Position numbers and translations under genes: made by a program. Of a DNA stretch of 64,000 bases, positions 1 to 9,184 are shown piece after piece. The notes below the pieces were generated by a model that saw only the letters and a list, made by a program, of their open reading frames with translations, searched no databases and had not been told where the DNA came from. How positions within the stretch are numbered: position 1 is the stretch's first letter; every line of letters begins with the position of its first letter. The stretch is from positions 438 through 64,437 of the forward strand of contig JBBDWV010000057.1 in assembly GCA_040902655.1 (NCBI GenBank), in the 5' to 3' direction. Source of the stretch: Mycobacteriales bacterium (GTDB lineage: Bacteria > Actinomycetota > Actinomycetes > Mycobacteriales > SCTD01).

Positions 1-58
1 CAAGGAGAACGCGGCGGTCGCGCCCCTGCTGATCGGCTGGGCCTGGGTCGTCGGGCTT
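1..58. other. unassigned window edge
   Basis: No gene can be assigned here. On the plus strand, frame 2 could encode a short hydrophobic stretch (KENAAVAPLLIGWAWVVGLR) that might be the tail of a gene starting outside the window. It has no stop codon before the G-rich hairpin that follows, so I do not call a CDS. Confidence 0.3.
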
Positions 59-84
59 CGGCCGCCCCCGGGGGGGGGCGGCCG
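59..84. terminator. GC hairpin downstream of divIVA
   Basis: Two perfect 11-nt inverted arms (59-69 and 74-84) flank a 4-G loop, 43 nt past the divIVA stop codon. There is no U-tract, which is usual for actinobacterial hairpin terminators. A run of 17 G (84-100) abuts the hairpin and may be a real tract or a sequencing or assembly artefact. It probably ends transcription of the division cluster. Confidence 0.55.
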
Positions 85-127
85 GGGGGGGGGGGGGGGG
101 CGGCCGACGCGGCGGGCTGCGTCGCCT

Positions 128-985
128 CTACCGGCCAGCCCAGTCGTCCGGGCTCCCGTCGTCGGCGTCGCCGGCCGAGGGAGCGGCGTTGAAGGGTCCG
201 ACGGGCGCGCTGCCGCTGGACAGCGGCGGGACCGCCCGCGGCTGTCCGGCGGGAGCTCCGGCCTCCCGGGGCGGGCCGTGCGGAGCGTCCTGCTCACGGG
301 CGGCGGGGGAGCTGCCGGCGCCGCCACCCACGGCCGCAGCCCGGGCACCGGCCGGGACACCGGCGCCGCTGTCGTCCGGGCCGCTGCCGGAACCCAGCTC
401 GCGCAGCTGGGTCTCGAGGTAGGCCTTGAGGCGGGTGCGGTACTCCCGCTCGAAGGCGCGCAGCTCCTCGATGCGGACCTCGAGAGCGCGGCGACGGGCC
501 TCGAGATCGCCGGTCGCTTCGTGGATCTTCGCGGCGACATCCTGGTCCAGCCGCGCCGCCTTCTGCCGGGACTCGGCCAGGGTGCGCTCCGCCTCCTGCC
601 GCGAGCGGGACAGCGTCTGCTCGGCCTCGGCCCGGGCGGACTGCAGCGTCTCCTCGGCCTCGGCCCGGGCGGAGCCCACCATCTGCTCGGCCTCGGCGCG
701 CGCCTCGGCGATCGCCTCGTCGGCCGTGCGCTGGGCCAGCAGCAGGGTACGCAGGGCGGCCTCCTGGCCCTCCATCCCGCTGAGCACCGGCGCCGGAGCG
801 GCCTGCTCGACGGGCGCCGCCGGCGCGCTGGTCGCCGGCTTGCTGCGCAGCTCGGAGTTGTCGCGGAGCAGCCGCGCGAGCTCGGTCTCGACCTCGTCGA
901 GGAAGGCGTCCACCTCGTCCAGCGAGTAGCCGCGGAAGGCGATACGGAACTGCTTGTTGGCGACGTCGGTCGGAGTCAGCGGCAC
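128..985 (-). CDS. divIVA: DivIVA/Wag31 polar growth scaffold
   Basis: This 285-aa protein recruits the polar growth machinery to negatively curved membrane. It opens with the conserved DivIVA N-terminus (PLTPTDVANKQFRIAFRGYS then LDEVDAFLDEVE), which binds membrane and forms the first coiled coil. An Ala/Pro linker follows, then a long Glu/Arg/Ala coiled coil (about residues 75-195) containing several near-repeats of ARAEAEQTL, and a low-complexity Gly/Pro/Ala tail. I chose the GTG at 985 because it starts exactly at the family N-terminus. A longer reading from 1054 would overlap yggT. It lies 37 nt after yggT at the end of the dcw cluster, the usual actinobacterial position. Family assignment is secure; the long disordered tail is unremarkable in actinomycetes. 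Confidence 0.93.
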   Translation of the reverse strand: MPLTPTDVANKQFRIAFRGYSLDEVDAFLDEVETELARLLRDNSELRSKPATSAPAAPVEQAAPAPVLSGMEGQEAALRTLLLAQRTADEAIAEARAEAEQMVGSARAEAEETLQSARAEAEQTLSRSRQEAERTLAESRQKAARLDQDVAAKIHEATGDLEARRRALEVRIEELRAFEREYRTRLKAYLETQLRELGSGSGPDDSGAGVPAGARAAAVGGGAGSSPAAREQDAPHGPPREAGAPAGQPRAVPPLSSGSAPVGPFNAAPSAGDADDGSPDDWAGR

Positions 986-1022
986 GGGTCGACTCTTTCT
1001 TCCAGAGCGGGGGCGGGAGGGG

Positions 1023-1319
1023 TCATACCGACCGCGCAGCGTTGCTCGCCACATCCATGAGGATGGTCACGACGAAGAACAGCACGATGAAGCCCAGGTC
1101 CAGACTGATCTGCCCGAGCCGCAGCGGCGGCAACACACGGCGCAGCGCCTTCAACGGCGGGTCGGTGACCGAGTAGACCAACTCCAGGACGATCGCCACG
1201 GCGCCGGCCGGTCGATAGGACCGGGCAAACAGGAAGACGTACTCCATGACCAGTCGGAGGATCAGGAAGATCAGGAAGATCAGCAGCGCGAAATAGACGG
1301 CTTGCGCGACGACCTGCAC
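1023..1319 (-). CDS. yggT: YggT family membrane protein
   Basis: A 98-aa integral membrane protein with two hydrophobic segments (about residues 5-30 and 73-92). They are separated by a loop with the family signature around TDPPLKALRRVLPPLRLG. YggT proteins regularly sit between sepF and divIVA in Gram-positive bacteria, as here; a role in division or envelope assembly is inferred from that context, and no biochemical activity is established. The start is a GTG preceded by AGGAGCC. The gap to sepF is 85 nt and to divIVA 37 nt, consistent with one transcript. Confidence 0.9.
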   Translation of the reverse strand: MQVVAQAVYFALLIFLIFLILRLVMEYVFLFARSYRPAGAVAIVLELVYSVTDPPLKALRRVLPPLRLGQISLDLGFIVLFFVVTILMDVASNAARSV

Positions 1320-1404
1320 GGTGAAACGGCTCCTGGAGGACGGGGACGACGGTACGGACCTGCGACGAGGCTACGTCCCGCGGCGGTAACGGCTGCGGCG
1401 CGGA

Positions 1405-1989
1405 TCAGGACTGGTTGAAAAAGCCGCTCTCGGCGATGCGCGCCTTGTCCTCGGCCGTCACCTCGACGTGCTCGGGAGAGAGCAGGAAGACCTTGTTGGT
1501 GACCCGCTCGATGCTGCCGTGCAGTCCGAAGATCAGACCGGCCGCGAAGTCCACCAGACGCTTGGCGTCCCCGTCGTCCATCTCGGTGAGATTCATGATC
1601 ACCGGCGTGCCGCTGCGGAAGTGCTCGCCGATCTGGCGGGCCTCGTTGTAGGTGCGCGGGTGCAGCGTGGTGATGCGGTAGCCCTCCTCGAAGGCCGGGA
1701 CCGGCGCGGGACGCAGCTGGGTGTCCAGGGCGACGGCGCCACGGGTGCGCACCGTGCCGGACGGCTCCGGCGGGCGGCGCAGGGCGCTGGTGGGGGCGCT
1801 GGTGCTCCCGTCGCCGCTCCACCGGCGGCTCGGCACCGGGCTCGGCTGGGGGGCGACCTCGTGCAGGTCCTCGTCGTCGTAGGCGTCGTAGGCGTCGTCG
1901 GCGTAGCGGCGGTCCCGCCCGTCACGGATGTCCTCGTCGTCCTCCACCAGGCCGAGGTACAGGCCCAACTTGCGCATGGTGCCTGACAT
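1405..1989 (-). CDS. sepF: SepF, FtsZ-ring membrane anchor
   Basis: A 194-aa homologue of SepF, the protein that tethers and bundles FtsZ at the septum. The N-terminus [20 protein letters not shown] contains the amphipathic membrane-binding helix. An acidic, disordered linker (residues about 20-85) follows, then the conserved SepF core (about 95-185) with [19 protein letters not shown], the [20 protein letters not shown] stretch and [11 protein letters not shown]. Actinobacteria lack FtsA and ZipA, so SepF is the expected FtsZ anchor. The start ATG at 1989 has GGGAG upstream; an internal ATG at residue 5 is possible. It lies 50 nt downstream of yggS. Confidence 0.95.
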   Translation of the reverse strand: MSGTMRKLGLYLGLVEDDEDIRDGRDRRYADDAYDAYDDEDLHEVAPQPSPVPSRRWSGDGSTSAPTSALRRPPEPSGTVRTRGAVALDTQLRPAPVPAFEEGYRITTLHPRTYNEARQIGEHFRSGTPVIMNLTEMDDGDAKRLVDFAAGLIFGLHGSIERVTNKVFLLSPEHVEVTAEDKARIAESGFFNQS

Positions 1990-2039
1990 CGCGGGCTCCC
2001 TCGGGTAGGTGATGCGGACGGTCGTGTTCGGCGCGCAGA

Positions 2040-2732
2040 CTACCGGCTGGTCGGCGGTCTGCGGCCTAACAACGCGCTCCCGACACGCACGTGTGTCGCG
2101 CCCGCGGCGACCGCGTGTTCGAGGTCGCCGGTCATCCCGGCGCTGATCGAGGAGGCCTGCGGATGCGCCCGGCGAAGCGCGGCCGAGACGCGGGCCAGGT
2201 CGGCGAAGGCGACGGCCGGGTCAGCCCCGCGCGGTGCCACCGCCATGACTCCGGCGAGCCGGAGCCCGGGGGCCGCAGCGGTCTGCGCGGCGAGCGCCGG
2301 AACCTGTTCCGACGGTGCGCCACCACGGGTGACGTCGCCGTCGAGGCTGACCTGCAGCAACACGTCCAGCTCTCGGCCGGCGCGCTGCGCCCCGGCCGAG
2401 AGCGCCTGCACCAGAGCGGGGCGGTCGAGCGAATGGACGACGTCGGCGTACGAGGCGACGCTGCGGGCCTTGTTGGTCTGCAGACCGCCGACGAAGTGCC
2501 AGCGCACCCCGTCGACGACGCCGGCTTTGCGCCGGGCCTCCTGGTCGCGGTTCTCGCCGAAGTCGCGGATCCCGAGCTCGCGCAGCGCCTCGACGTCGGC
2601 GGCCGGGTAGGTCTTGCTGACGGCCACCAGCACGACGTCCTCGCGCCGGCGACCGGCCGCGCGACAGGCCTGCGCCAGTCGCTGCTCGAGCGCGTGCAGC
2701 GCAGCGGCCAGCACGGCCTGGCGGTCAGGCAC
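2040..2732 (-). CDS. yggS: YggS-type PLP-binding homeostasis protein
   Basis: A 230-aa member of the YggS/PLPBP family, single-domain alanine-racemase-fold proteins that bind pyridoxal 5'-phosphate and keep PLP and amino-acid pools balanced. The PLP lysine lies in [20 protein letters not shown] (the K of SKT). Other family stretches are [20 protein letters not shown] and [20 protein letters not shown] with the terminal [12 protein letters not shown] at 2732 overlaps the pgeF stop by 8 nt and places the initiator just before the usual N-terminal helix. Its place between pgeF and sepF is the common arrangement. Catalysis is not expected. Confidence 0.93.
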   Translation of the reverse strand: MPDRQAVLAAALHALEQRLAQACRAAGRRREDVVLVAVSKTYPAADVEALRELGIRDFGENRDQEARRKAGVVDGVRWHFVGGLQTNKARSVASYADVVHSLDRPALVQALSAGAQRAGRELDVLLQVSLDGDVTRGGAPSEQVPALAAQTAAAPGLRLAGVMAVAPRGADPAVAFADLARVSAALRRAHPQASSISAGMTGDLEHAVAAGATHVRVGSALLGRRPPTSR

Positions 2733-3474
2733 GGGAGAGCCAGACCAGACCGGCGTGCCGCCCGGTCCGGCCGTCGCGGCGGTAGGAGAAGAAGCGCTGC
2801 GGCTGCTCGATCGTGCAGCCGCCGACGGCCTGCACGGCCACCCCGGCTTCGGCCAGCAGCGCCGTCGCGCCTGCCGTGAGGTCCACCGACGGCGTGCCGG
2901 TACGGGTCGTCGCGCGGCTGCCGGGAACCGCGTCGCCGACCTCGTCGGCCAGCTCCGCCGGCAGCTCATAGCACCTCCCGCAGGCAGCCGGACCCAGCAC
3001 TGCCGTGCTGTGCGACGGCTCGGCACCGAGCGCTTCCATCGCCTGCAGCGTCGCGTGCAGCACGCCGCGGGCCAACCCGGCGCGGCCGGCGTGGGCGGCC
3101 GCCACCACCCCGGCCCGTGGGTCGGCCAGCAGCACCGGGAGGCAGTCGGCGGCCAGCACGACCAGGCCCAGACCGGGGGTCGTGGTGACCAGCGCGTCGA
3201 CGGCCGCGACGCCGCCGTCGCGGCCCCAGGAGGACGAGCGGTCGACGACGGCGACTCCGGCGCCGTGCACCTGCTGCGCGAAGACCAGCCCGCCTGGTGC
3301 CAGCCCGGCGGCCGCGGCCAGCAGGTCGCGGTTGTCCTGCACGCAGCGCCCATCGTCCTCGACGTGCAGACCGAGGTTGAGGCCGTCGTAGGGCGGGGCG
3401 CTCACCCCGCCGGCGCGGGTGGTGAAGGCGCCGGCTGCCGGCGCGGGCAGGCCGACCGGCAGCAGCTCCAGCAC
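2725..3474 (-). CDS. pgeF: YfiH/PgeF laccase-domain protein
   Basis: A 249-aa multicopper-polyphenol-oxidase-like (DUF152/YfiH) protein. Members have purine nucleoside phosphorylase/adenosine deaminase activity, and one has been linked to peptidoglycan stem-peptide editing. Family marks include AFTTRAGGVS near residue 16, FAQQVHGAGVAVVD with the metal-binding His, VVLAADCLPVLLADP with the metal-site Cys, and AAAHAGRAGLARGVL. It begins with GTG only 4 nt after the ftsZ stop, so it is almost certainly cotranscribed with ftsZ, and it overlaps yggS by 8 nt. Substrate specificity cannot be read from the sequence. Confidence 0.9.
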   Translation of the reverse strand: MLELLPVGLPAPAAGAFTTRAGGVSAPPYDGLNLGLHVEDDGRCVQDNRDLLAAAAGLAPGGLVFAQQVHGAGVAVVDRSSSWGRDGGVAAVDALVTTTPGLGLVVLAADCLPVLLADPRAGVVAAAHAGRAGLARGVLHATLQAMEALGAEPSHSTAVLGPAACGRCYELPAELADEVGDAVPGSRATTRTGTPSVDLTAGATALLAEAGVAVQAVGGCTIEQPQRFFSYRRDGRTGRHAGLVWLSRA

Positions 3475-3478
3475 CGGC

Positions 3479-4663
3479 CTACTTCAGGAAGTCCGGGACG
3501 TCGAGGTCGTCCTCGAACACGACGGTGCGGCGCGGCGGGCTGCTCGGCTGCGGCGTCGGGCGCTGGGGCGGCGGCTGCGGCGAGCTGCGGGTGGAGCTGG
3601 GGTTGTAACCGGGGTTGTAACGCTGGTTGAAGGTCGGGGCGGCGGGGGTCGCAGGCGGCGGCGTGGCCTCCGGCTCCCGTGGGCGGCGGCTCTCGACCCG
3701 TCGGATCGGGGTGGGCTCGCCCGAATCGAAGCCGGCGGCGATGACGGTCACCCGCACCTCGTCGCCGAGCGCGTCGTCGATGACGGCACCGAAGATGATG
3801 TTGGCCTCGGGGTGGGCGGCATCGGCGACCAACTGGGCCGCCTCGTTGATCTCGAACAGCCCCAGGTCACTGCCGCCGGAGATGTTGAGCAGCACGCCCC
3901 GGGCGCCGTCCATGCTCGCCTCGAGCAGCGGGCTGGCGATCGCCATCTCCGCGGCGACCGCCGCCCGGTCGTCGCCGCGGGCGTTGCCGATGCCCATGAG
4001 CGCGCTGCCGGCGCCGTTCATGACCGCCTTCACGTCGGCGAAGTCGAGATTGATCAAACCGGGGGTGGTGATCAGGTCGGTGATGCCCTGGACCCCGGAG
4101 AGCAGCACCTGGTCGGCGCTCTTGAAGGCGTCCATGACGCTCACCGACCGGTCGCTGATCGACAGCAGCCGGTCGTTCGGGATGACGATCAGGGTGTCGA
4201 CCTCGGCGCGCAGCGCCTCGATGCCCTCCTCGGCCTGCTGGGCGCGGCGGCGGCCCTCGAAGGAGAACGGCCGGGTGACCACGCCGATGGTGAGCGCGCC
4301 GAGTCCGCGGGCCACCGCGGCGACGACCGGCGCGCCACCGGTGCCGGTGCCGCCACCCTCGCCGGCCGTGACGAAGACCATGTCGGCCCCCTTCAGGACC
4401 TCCTCGATCTCGTCGCGGTGGTCCTCGGCGGCCTGCCGGCCGACGTCGGGCTGAGCGCCGGCGCCCAGTCCGCGGGTGAGCTCGCGGCCGATGTCGAGCT
4501 TGACGTCGGCGTCGCTCATCAGCAGCGCCTGCGCATCGGTGTTGATCGCGATGAACTCGACGCCCTTGAGCCCCACCTCGATCATCCGGTTCACGGCGTT
4601 GACGCCGCCACCTCCGATGCCGACCACCTTGATGACGGCGAGGTAGTTCTGTGGAGCTGCCAC
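3479..4663 (-). CDS. ftsZ: Cell division GTPase FtsZ
   Basis: A 394-aa tubulin-like GTPase that polymerises into the Z ring. The GTP site is intact: [13 protein letters not shown] (residues about 15-27), the T4 signature [12 protein letters not shown] (about 100-112) and the T7 loop [12 protein letters not shown] Pro/Arg-rich linker follows the C-terminal domain and ends in a conserved tail, [11 protein letters not shown], which binds SepF and FtsW in actinobacteria. Start ATG at 4663 gives the typical [15 protein letters not shown]. Unlike most actinobacteria, ftsQ is not the immediate upstream neighbour: a diguanylate cyclase gene lies between them. The 271-nt upstream region probably holds a dedicated promoter. 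Confidence 0.98.
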   Translation of the reverse strand: MAAPQNYLAVIKVVGIGGGGVNAVNRMIEVGLKGVEFIAINTDAQALLMSDADVKLDIGRELTRGLGAGAQPDVGRQAAEDHRDEIEEVLKGADMVFVTAGEGGGTGTGGAPVVAAVARGLGALTIGVVTRPFSFEGRRRAQQAEEGIEALRAEVDTLIVIPNDRLLSISDRSVSVMDAFKSADQVLLSGVQGITDLITTPGLINLDFADVKAVMNGAGSALMGIGNARGDDRAAVAAEMAIASPLLEASMDGARGVLLNISGGSDLGLFEINEAAQLVADAAHPEANIIFGAVIDDALGDEVRVTVIAAGFDSGEPTPIRRVESRRPREPEATPPPATPAAPTFNQRYNPGYNPSSTRSSPQPPPQRPTPQPSSPPRRTVVFEDDLDVPDFLK

Positions 4664-4934
4664 GGGTTGGGGTGCCTCTCGGAGCGGGCGGACGGACGGC
4701 GGGCAAGCACCGGCGGCCGCAGCGACAGCGACCGTCCGGGGCGAGGTCGCGGGAGCCTTGCCGAACCCTCGACCTCAACGACACGCTTAGAGTTATGTCA
4801 ACCTGGACCTGACGAGCCGGACGCTAAGCGAGCCGCCGGAGCGGGTCAACCGCCCGCACCGGCGTGTCGCGGAAAACTCGCTGTCGACGGTCGCACCGCC
4901 CCGGATGAGCCCGCTGTGCCGCCCCGTCCGATGC
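4664..4934 (-). promoter_or_regulatory. ftsZ upstream region with TTGACA box
   Basis: These 271 nt between the diguanylate cyclase gene and ftsZ hold no convincing gene. Reading toward ftsZ, a perfect TTGACA hexamer (4796-4801) is followed by TAACTCTAAGCG, a more AT-rich patch than anything nearby. This is likely an ftsZ promoter, in line with the multiple ftsZ promoters known in actinomycetes. The -10 element is not clear and the transcript leader would exceed 100 nt. Confidence 0.45.
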
Positions 4935-5888
4935 TCAACGCGCGGCGCGCTTGGCCTCGTACATCCGCACGTCAGCCTGGGACAGCAGCGCGTGTGGGTC
5001 GTCCTCACCGCACCGGGAGACCGCCGCACCGATGCTCACCCCGATGGTGAGGTCGAGGTCGTGGAGACGCATCGGCGCGGCGACCGCCCCCTGCAGGCGG
5101 CGCACCAGGGCAGCCGCCGAGGCGTCCGTGGCGCCCTCGATCAGGATCACGAACTCGTCCCCGCCGAGCCGGGCCACGGTGTCCGACGGCCGGACCGCAG
5201 CGGTCAGCCGATCGGCCACCGCGCGCAGCACCGCGTCGCCGACGGCGTGGCCGTGCCGGTCGTTGGCCTCCTTGAAGTTGTCGAGGTCCAGGAACAGCAC
5301 CCCCGTCGACTCCCCCGACCGGGCGTCCCGGGCCAGCGAGCTGCGCAGCCGCTCCTCGAACAGGGCGCGGTTGGCCAGCCCCGTCAGCGGGTCACGCACC
5401 GCCCGCTCGGTGAGCACCGCGGTCAGCTCGCGCAGGTCCTGCTCAGCCCGCCGGCGCTCGGTGATGTCCTGCGCGCTCACCGCGAACCAGGCCACGCTGC
5501 CGTCGGGGCCGGCGACGGAGGCCAGCCCGTGCAGCAGCCAGGTCACCTCGCCGTCGCCATGGACGTACTGCCGTTCGGCCTGCACCGAGCGGGTGCACCC
5601 GGCGAGCAGGTCGTCGAAGGCCTCGGGATCACCGCCGCCGAGGACGTCGGCGATCGGCACGCCGATCAGATCCTCCGCCGCGCGGCCGAGCAGCGCGGCG
5701 TAGGTCTCGTTGACGCGGATGTAGCTACCGGTGAGGTCGGCCAGCGCCAGCCCGATCCGGGCGGCGTCGAAGAAGGTCTCGAAGACGTCCCGGCTGGACG
5801 TCAACGCCTCCATCGTCGCGCGCGCGGCCACGGCGCGCTCCCCACTGGGAGCCGGCGCCGCCTGCGGGCTGTCCATGGAGGTCGTCAT
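4935..5888 (-). CDS. PAS-GGDEF diguanylate cyclase
   Basis: A 317-aa protein predicted to make cyclic di-GMP from two GTP. Residues about 35-143 form a PAS sensor domain ending in the PAC-type DITERRRAEQDL helix, and residues about 160-317 form the GGDEF domain. The active-site motif GGDEF (about 242-246) is intact. An RxxD allosteric product-inhibition site (RPSD, about 233-236) lies exactly five residues before it, so the enzyme should be active and feedback-controlled. No membrane segment is visible. It is encoded in the same direction 70 nt after ftsQ and 271 nt before ftsZ, an unusual insertion into the division cluster. The start is uncertain: ATG 5888, ATG 5876 and an upstream GTG 5939 all lack a good Shine-Dalgarno sequence. 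Confidence 0.92.
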   Translation of the reverse strand: MTTSMDSPQAAPAPSGERAVAARATMEALTSSRDVFETFFDAARIGLALADLTGSYIRVNETYAALLGRAAEDLIGVPIADVLGGGDPEAFDDLLAGCTRSVQAERQYVHGDGEVTWLLHGLASVAGPDGSVAWFAVSAQDITERRRAEQDLRELTAVLTERAVRDPLTGLANRALFEERLRSSLARDARSGESTGVLFLDLDNFKEANDRHGHAVGDAVLRAVADRLTAAVRPSDTVARLGGDEFVILIEGATDASAAALVRRLQGAVAAPMRLHDLDLTIGVSIGAAVSRCGEDDPHALLSQADVRMYEAKRAAR

Positions 5889-5958
5889 CGACAGGACATC
5901 TGCCCGCCAATGGCGCGGAGATGCGCACCTGCAGGCCACAACTGCGTCACGGTGGGTG

Positions 5959-6711
5959 TCACCTCACCACGACGACATCCTCGGCGCTGACGTCGTAGAC
6001 GCTCCCCGGTTTGGTCAGCAGGGCGAGCACGGCCGCAGCCTTGGTGGCGGTGCCGCCGGGGCGTCCCCAGACGACCTGTCGCCCGTCAGCCAGCAACAGC
6101 AGGACGGCGGCGGGCGAGGCCGCGCGCACGATCCGCACCCGGCTACGGAGCGCCTCTGGCAGCGCCGCGTGCACGTCCAGCGCCGCCCTGGTGGCCGGGT
6201 CGTCCGCGGCCGGCGTGTGCACCTGCAGCCGGACGACACCCGGGGGCAGGCGGGGCTCAGTGGCGAACGGCACGCCGCCGACGTCCACGAGGGTGACCGC
6301 GCCGTCCTGGAGGACGCCGGCCGCAGGGGTGCGCTCGGTCACCGCGACGGTCAGCGTGCCGGGCCAGGTGCGGCGGACCGCCACGTCGCCGACCGGCGCC
6401 AGGACGGCCACCCGGTCCTCGACGGCACCGGTGTCCACGCGGGCGAGGGGGGTGCCGCGGGCGACGGCGGCGGCCTCGACGACGGCCGCGGCCTGCAGCC
6501 GCTGCGTGCCGATCACCTCGACCCGGTCGACCGCGAGCCAGCTGGACAGCAGCAACACCCACGCCAGACCGGCCAGCGGCAGCAGGACCAGCAGCACACT
6601 GCCGATGCGGCGCAGGATGCGGCCGCGGCGGGCCGCGCGCTCGGCCCGGTCCCGGGCGGCCAGCCGCGGAGCCACCGGCACGACCCGGCGCGCTCGGGCC
6701 GGCGCGGTCAC
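5959..6711 (-). CDS. ftsQ: Cell division protein FtsQ
   Basis: A 250-aa bitopic protein of the FtsQ-FtsB-FtsL divisome complex. A basic cytoplasmic N-terminus (about 35 residues) is followed by one transmembrane helix (GSVLLVLLPLAGLAWVLLLS). Next comes the extracytoplasmic POTRA domain, beginning VDRVEVIGTQRLQAAAVVEA, and the FtsQ/DivIB beta domain with VRRTWPGTLTVAVTERTPAA. The start is GTG 6711, whose GTGA overlaps the murC stop. A longer upstream reading would overlap murC by about 130 nt and is rejected. It is the last member of the tightly overlapping run that begins with rsmH. Confidence 0.94.
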   Translation of the reverse strand: MTAPARARRVVPVAPRLAARDRAERAARRGRILRRIGSVLLVLLPLAGLAWVLLLSSWLAVDRVEVIGTQRLQAAAVVEAAAVARGTPLARVDTGAVEDRVAVLAPVGDVAVRRTWPGTLTVAVTERTPAAGVLQDGAVTLVDVGGVPFATEPRLPPGVVRLQVHTPAADDPATRAALDVHAALPEALRSRVRIVRAASPAAVLLLLADGRQVVWGRPGGTATKAAAVLALLTKPGSVYDVSAEDVVVVR

Positions 6712-8096
6712 GGGGCCGCTCCGGCCAGCAGCCGCAGGACTTCGGGGCCGATCGCGGTCACGTCGCCGGCGCCGAGGGTCAGGACCAGGTCGCCGGCCTG
6801 CGCGCGGGCGGCCAGCTGCTGGGGCACGCTCGTCCACGAGGGCTCGAAGACCACCCGTGCGGGCGGCAGCGGGACAGCGGCCGCCACGCTCGCACCGGTC
6901 GCGCCGGGCACCGGCTCCTCCCCGGCCGCGTAGACCTCCATGACCACGACCTCGTCCGCCGCCCCCAGAGCCTGGCCGAACTCTCGGGCGAAGGCCAGCG
7001 TGCGGCTGTAACGGTGCGGCTGGAAGGCGACGATGAGCCGTCCGGAGCCGGCCACCTCGCGTGCAGCGGACAGCTGCGCGACCAGCTCGGTGGGGTGGTG
7101 GGCGTAGTCGTCGTAGACGCGGATGCCGGCCACCACCCCCTTGAGTTCCATCCGTCGGCGCACGCCGGTGAAGCCGCCCAGCCCCTCGACGAGCAGCGCC
7201 TCGGGCAGGCCGAGGCCGATCCCGGTGAGCAGCGCGGCGCCGGAGTTCAGCGCGAGGTGCCGCCCCGGCACGCCCAGCGACACAGGCGGCAGCCGCCGGC
7301 CGCGCAGCACCGGCTCGTACCGGCTGGTGGTGCCGCTCACGGTGACGTCGGCCAGCCGCAGGTCGGCGTCGGCGGCGGTCCCGTAGGTGCGGACGTCGAC
7401 GCTGCGATCCCGGGCGTACGACGCGAGCCGCCGCGCGCCGGGGTCGTCCGCGCAGACGACGACGAAGCCGGCGGGGTCGACGGTGCCGACGAACTGCTCG
7501 AAGGCCCGCTCGACGGCGTCCGCGTCGCCGTAGTGGTCCAGGTGGTCGGCCTCGACGTTGGTGACGATGGCGGAGTAGGGGCGGTAGGCCAGGAAGGAGC
7601 CGTCGCTCTCGTCCGCCTCGACGATGAACAGCGTGCCGCTGCCGTGGTGGGCATTGCTGGCCGCCTCGTTGAGGTCGCCGCCGATGGCGAAGGACGGGTC
7701 CACGCCGCAGTGCTGCACCGCCACGGTGAGCATCGAGGTGGTGGTCGTCTTGCCGTGCGTGCCGGCGACGGCCACGCCGCGGCGGCCGGCCATCAGGGCC
7801 GCCAGGGCCTCGGCCCGCAGCAGCACCCTCAGCCCCCGCTCGCGGGCGGCGAGCAGCTCGGGGTTGTCCTGGGGAATGGCGGTCGACACGACGACGGTGT
7901 CGGCGTCGGCGACGTGGGCCGGGTCATGACCGAGCTGGACGGTGGCGCCGAGCACCCGCAGCGCGGCCGTCGCCCGTGAGTCCTTGGCGTCGCTGCCGGA
8001 GACGGTGGCGCCGCGGGCCAGCAGCACCCGGGCGATACCGCTCATGCCGGCGCCGCCGATGCCCACGAAGTGCACCCGGCCCAGCTGCTCGCTCAC
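6708..8096 (-). CDS. murC: UDP-N-acetylmuramate-L-alanine ligase
   Basis: This 462-aa cytoplasmic Mur ligase adds L-Ala to UDP-MurNAc using ATP. The N-terminal Rossmann fold starts [18 protein letters not shown]. The ATP P-loop is [13 protein letters not shown] (near residue 112). The central domain has [11 protein letters not shown] and [14 protein letters not shown], and the C-terminal domain has [11 protein letters not shown] and FQPHRYSRT. These are textbook MurC blocks at the usual length. GTG at 8096 overlaps the murG stop as GTGA, and the gene overlaps ftsQ in the same way, so translation is probably coupled along the chain. Confidence 0.98.
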   Translation of the reverse strand: MSEQLGRVHFVGIGGAGMSGIARVLLARGATVSGSDAKDSRATAALRVLGATVQLGHDPAHVADADTVVVSTAIPQDNPELLAARERGLRVLLRAEALAALMAGRRGVAVAGTHGKTTTTSMLTVAVQHCGVDPSFAIGGDLNEAASNAHHGSGTLFIVEADESDGSFLAYRPYSAIVTNVEADHLDHYGDADAVERAFEQFVGTVDPAGFVVVCADDPGARRLASYARDRSVDVRTYGTAADADLRLADVTVSGTTSRYEPVLRGRRLPPVSLGVPGRHLALNSGAALLTGIGLGLPEALLVEGLGGFTGVRRRMELKGVVAGIRVYDDYAHHPTELVAQLSAAREVAGSGRLIVAFQPHRYSRTLAFAREFGQALGAADEVVVMEVYAAGEEPVPGATGASVAAAVPLPPARVVFEPSWTSVPQQLAARAQAGDLVLTLGAGDVTAIGPEVLRLLAGAAP

Positions 8097-9184
8097 CGGT
8101 GCACCGCCGCCAGCACCAGGTCGACCAGTGCCTCGTCGGCGTCCCGGTGGCCGCGCCGGGCGGCGGCGCTGCCCATCGCCGACAGCCGCGCGGCGTCGAG
8201 CAGCAAGGGCAGCACCGTCGAGCGGACGTAGCCGGCGTCGAAGCCGGCATCCTCCACCAGCAGGCCGCCCCCGCCGTCCACGACCGGCCGGGCGTTGAGC
8301 ACCTGCTCGCCGTTGCCGATCGGCAGCGGCACGTAGACGGCCGGCAGACCGACCGCCGACAGCTCGGCGCAGGTCATCGCGCCGGCCCGGCAGACGGCCA
8401 GATCGGCGGCGGCATAGGCCAGCTCCATCCGATCGACGTAGGGCAGCACGTGGTGGGTGGCCCGCTCCCCCACGGCCGCCTGGACCGTCTCGACCTGCGC
8501 GGGGCCGGCGACGTGCAGCACCTGCACCCCCGCGGCAGCCAGCTCGGCGGCCGCGCCGGTGACGGCGGCGTTGAGGCTGCGGGCGCCCTGCGAGCCGCCG
8601 GTCACCAACAGCACCGGGCCCTCGGACAACCCGAAGGTCGCCCGCGCCCCGGGGCGTGCAGCGGCCCGGTCGAGCCGGGCCACGGCACTGCGCAGCGGGA
8701 TGCCGAGCACCTGCGCGTGGCGCAGTCCACTGCCCTCGACCGCGGCCGCGACATGGGGGGTGAGCCGGGAGCCCACCCGGTTGGCCAGCCCGGCCCGGGC
8801 GTTGGCCTCGTGGACCACCGACGGGGTGCCGCGCCGGCGCGCGGCGAGGTACGCGGGCAGCGCGACGTAACCGCCGAAGCCCACCACCACGTCGGCGTCG
8901 ACCCGGTCCAGGTGGGCGCGGGTACGCCGGACGGCATCGGCGACCCGCCCCGGGACCCGGAGCAGGTCCAGCGTCGGCCGGCGTGGCAGCGGCACGCGCG
9001 GGATCTCCGCGAGGTCGTAGCCGCGGGCGGGCACGAGCCGGGCCTCCAGCCCGGTGCCGGTGCCGAGAGCGGTGACGACGGTGGAGGGCTCGCGGCGGCG
9101 CAGCGCGTCGGCGAGCGCGAGGGCGGGCTCGACATGGCCGGCGGTACCGCCACCGGCCACCACCACCGACAGGGGCCGGCTCAT
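8093..9184 (-). CDS. murG: Lipid II synthase MurG
   Basis: This 363-aa peripheral membrane GT28 glycosyltransferase adds GlcNAc to lipid I to make lipid II. The N-terminal glycine loop is [40 protein letters not shown] and [12 protein letters not shown] mark the acceptor domain. [10 protein letters not shown] and [20 protein letters not shown] with GNGEQVLNA mark the UDP-GlcNAc site. ATG 9184 overlaps the ftsW stop (ATGA). Length and motif order are normal for the family. Confidence 0.97.
   Translation of the reverse strand: MSRPLSVVVAGGGTAGHVEPALALADALRRREPSTVVTALGTGTGLEARLVPARGYDLAEIPRVPLPRRPTLDLLRVPGRVADAVRRTRAHLDRVDADVVVGFGGYVALPAYLAARRRGTPSVVHEANARAGLANRVGSRLTPHVAAAVEGSGLRHAQVLGIPLRSAVARLDRAAARPGARATFGLSEGPVLLVTGGSQGARSLNAAVTGAAAELAAAGVQVLHVAGPAQVETVQAAVGERATHHVLPYVDRMELAYAAADLAVCRAGAMTCAELSAVGLPAVYVPLPIGNGEQVLNARPVVDGGGGLLVEDAGFDAGYVRSTVLPLLLDAARLSAMGSAAARRGHRDADEALVDLVLAAVHR

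Noticed and set aside
986-1054. N-terminal extension of divIVA
   Set aside because: The extension is Arg-rich, unlike DivIVA, and overlaps yggT; GTG 985 begins the conserved N-terminus.
2733-3353. extended N-terminus of the YggS protein
   Set aside because: It is antisense-like composition in an alternative frame of pgeF; the family starts at the GTG at 2732.
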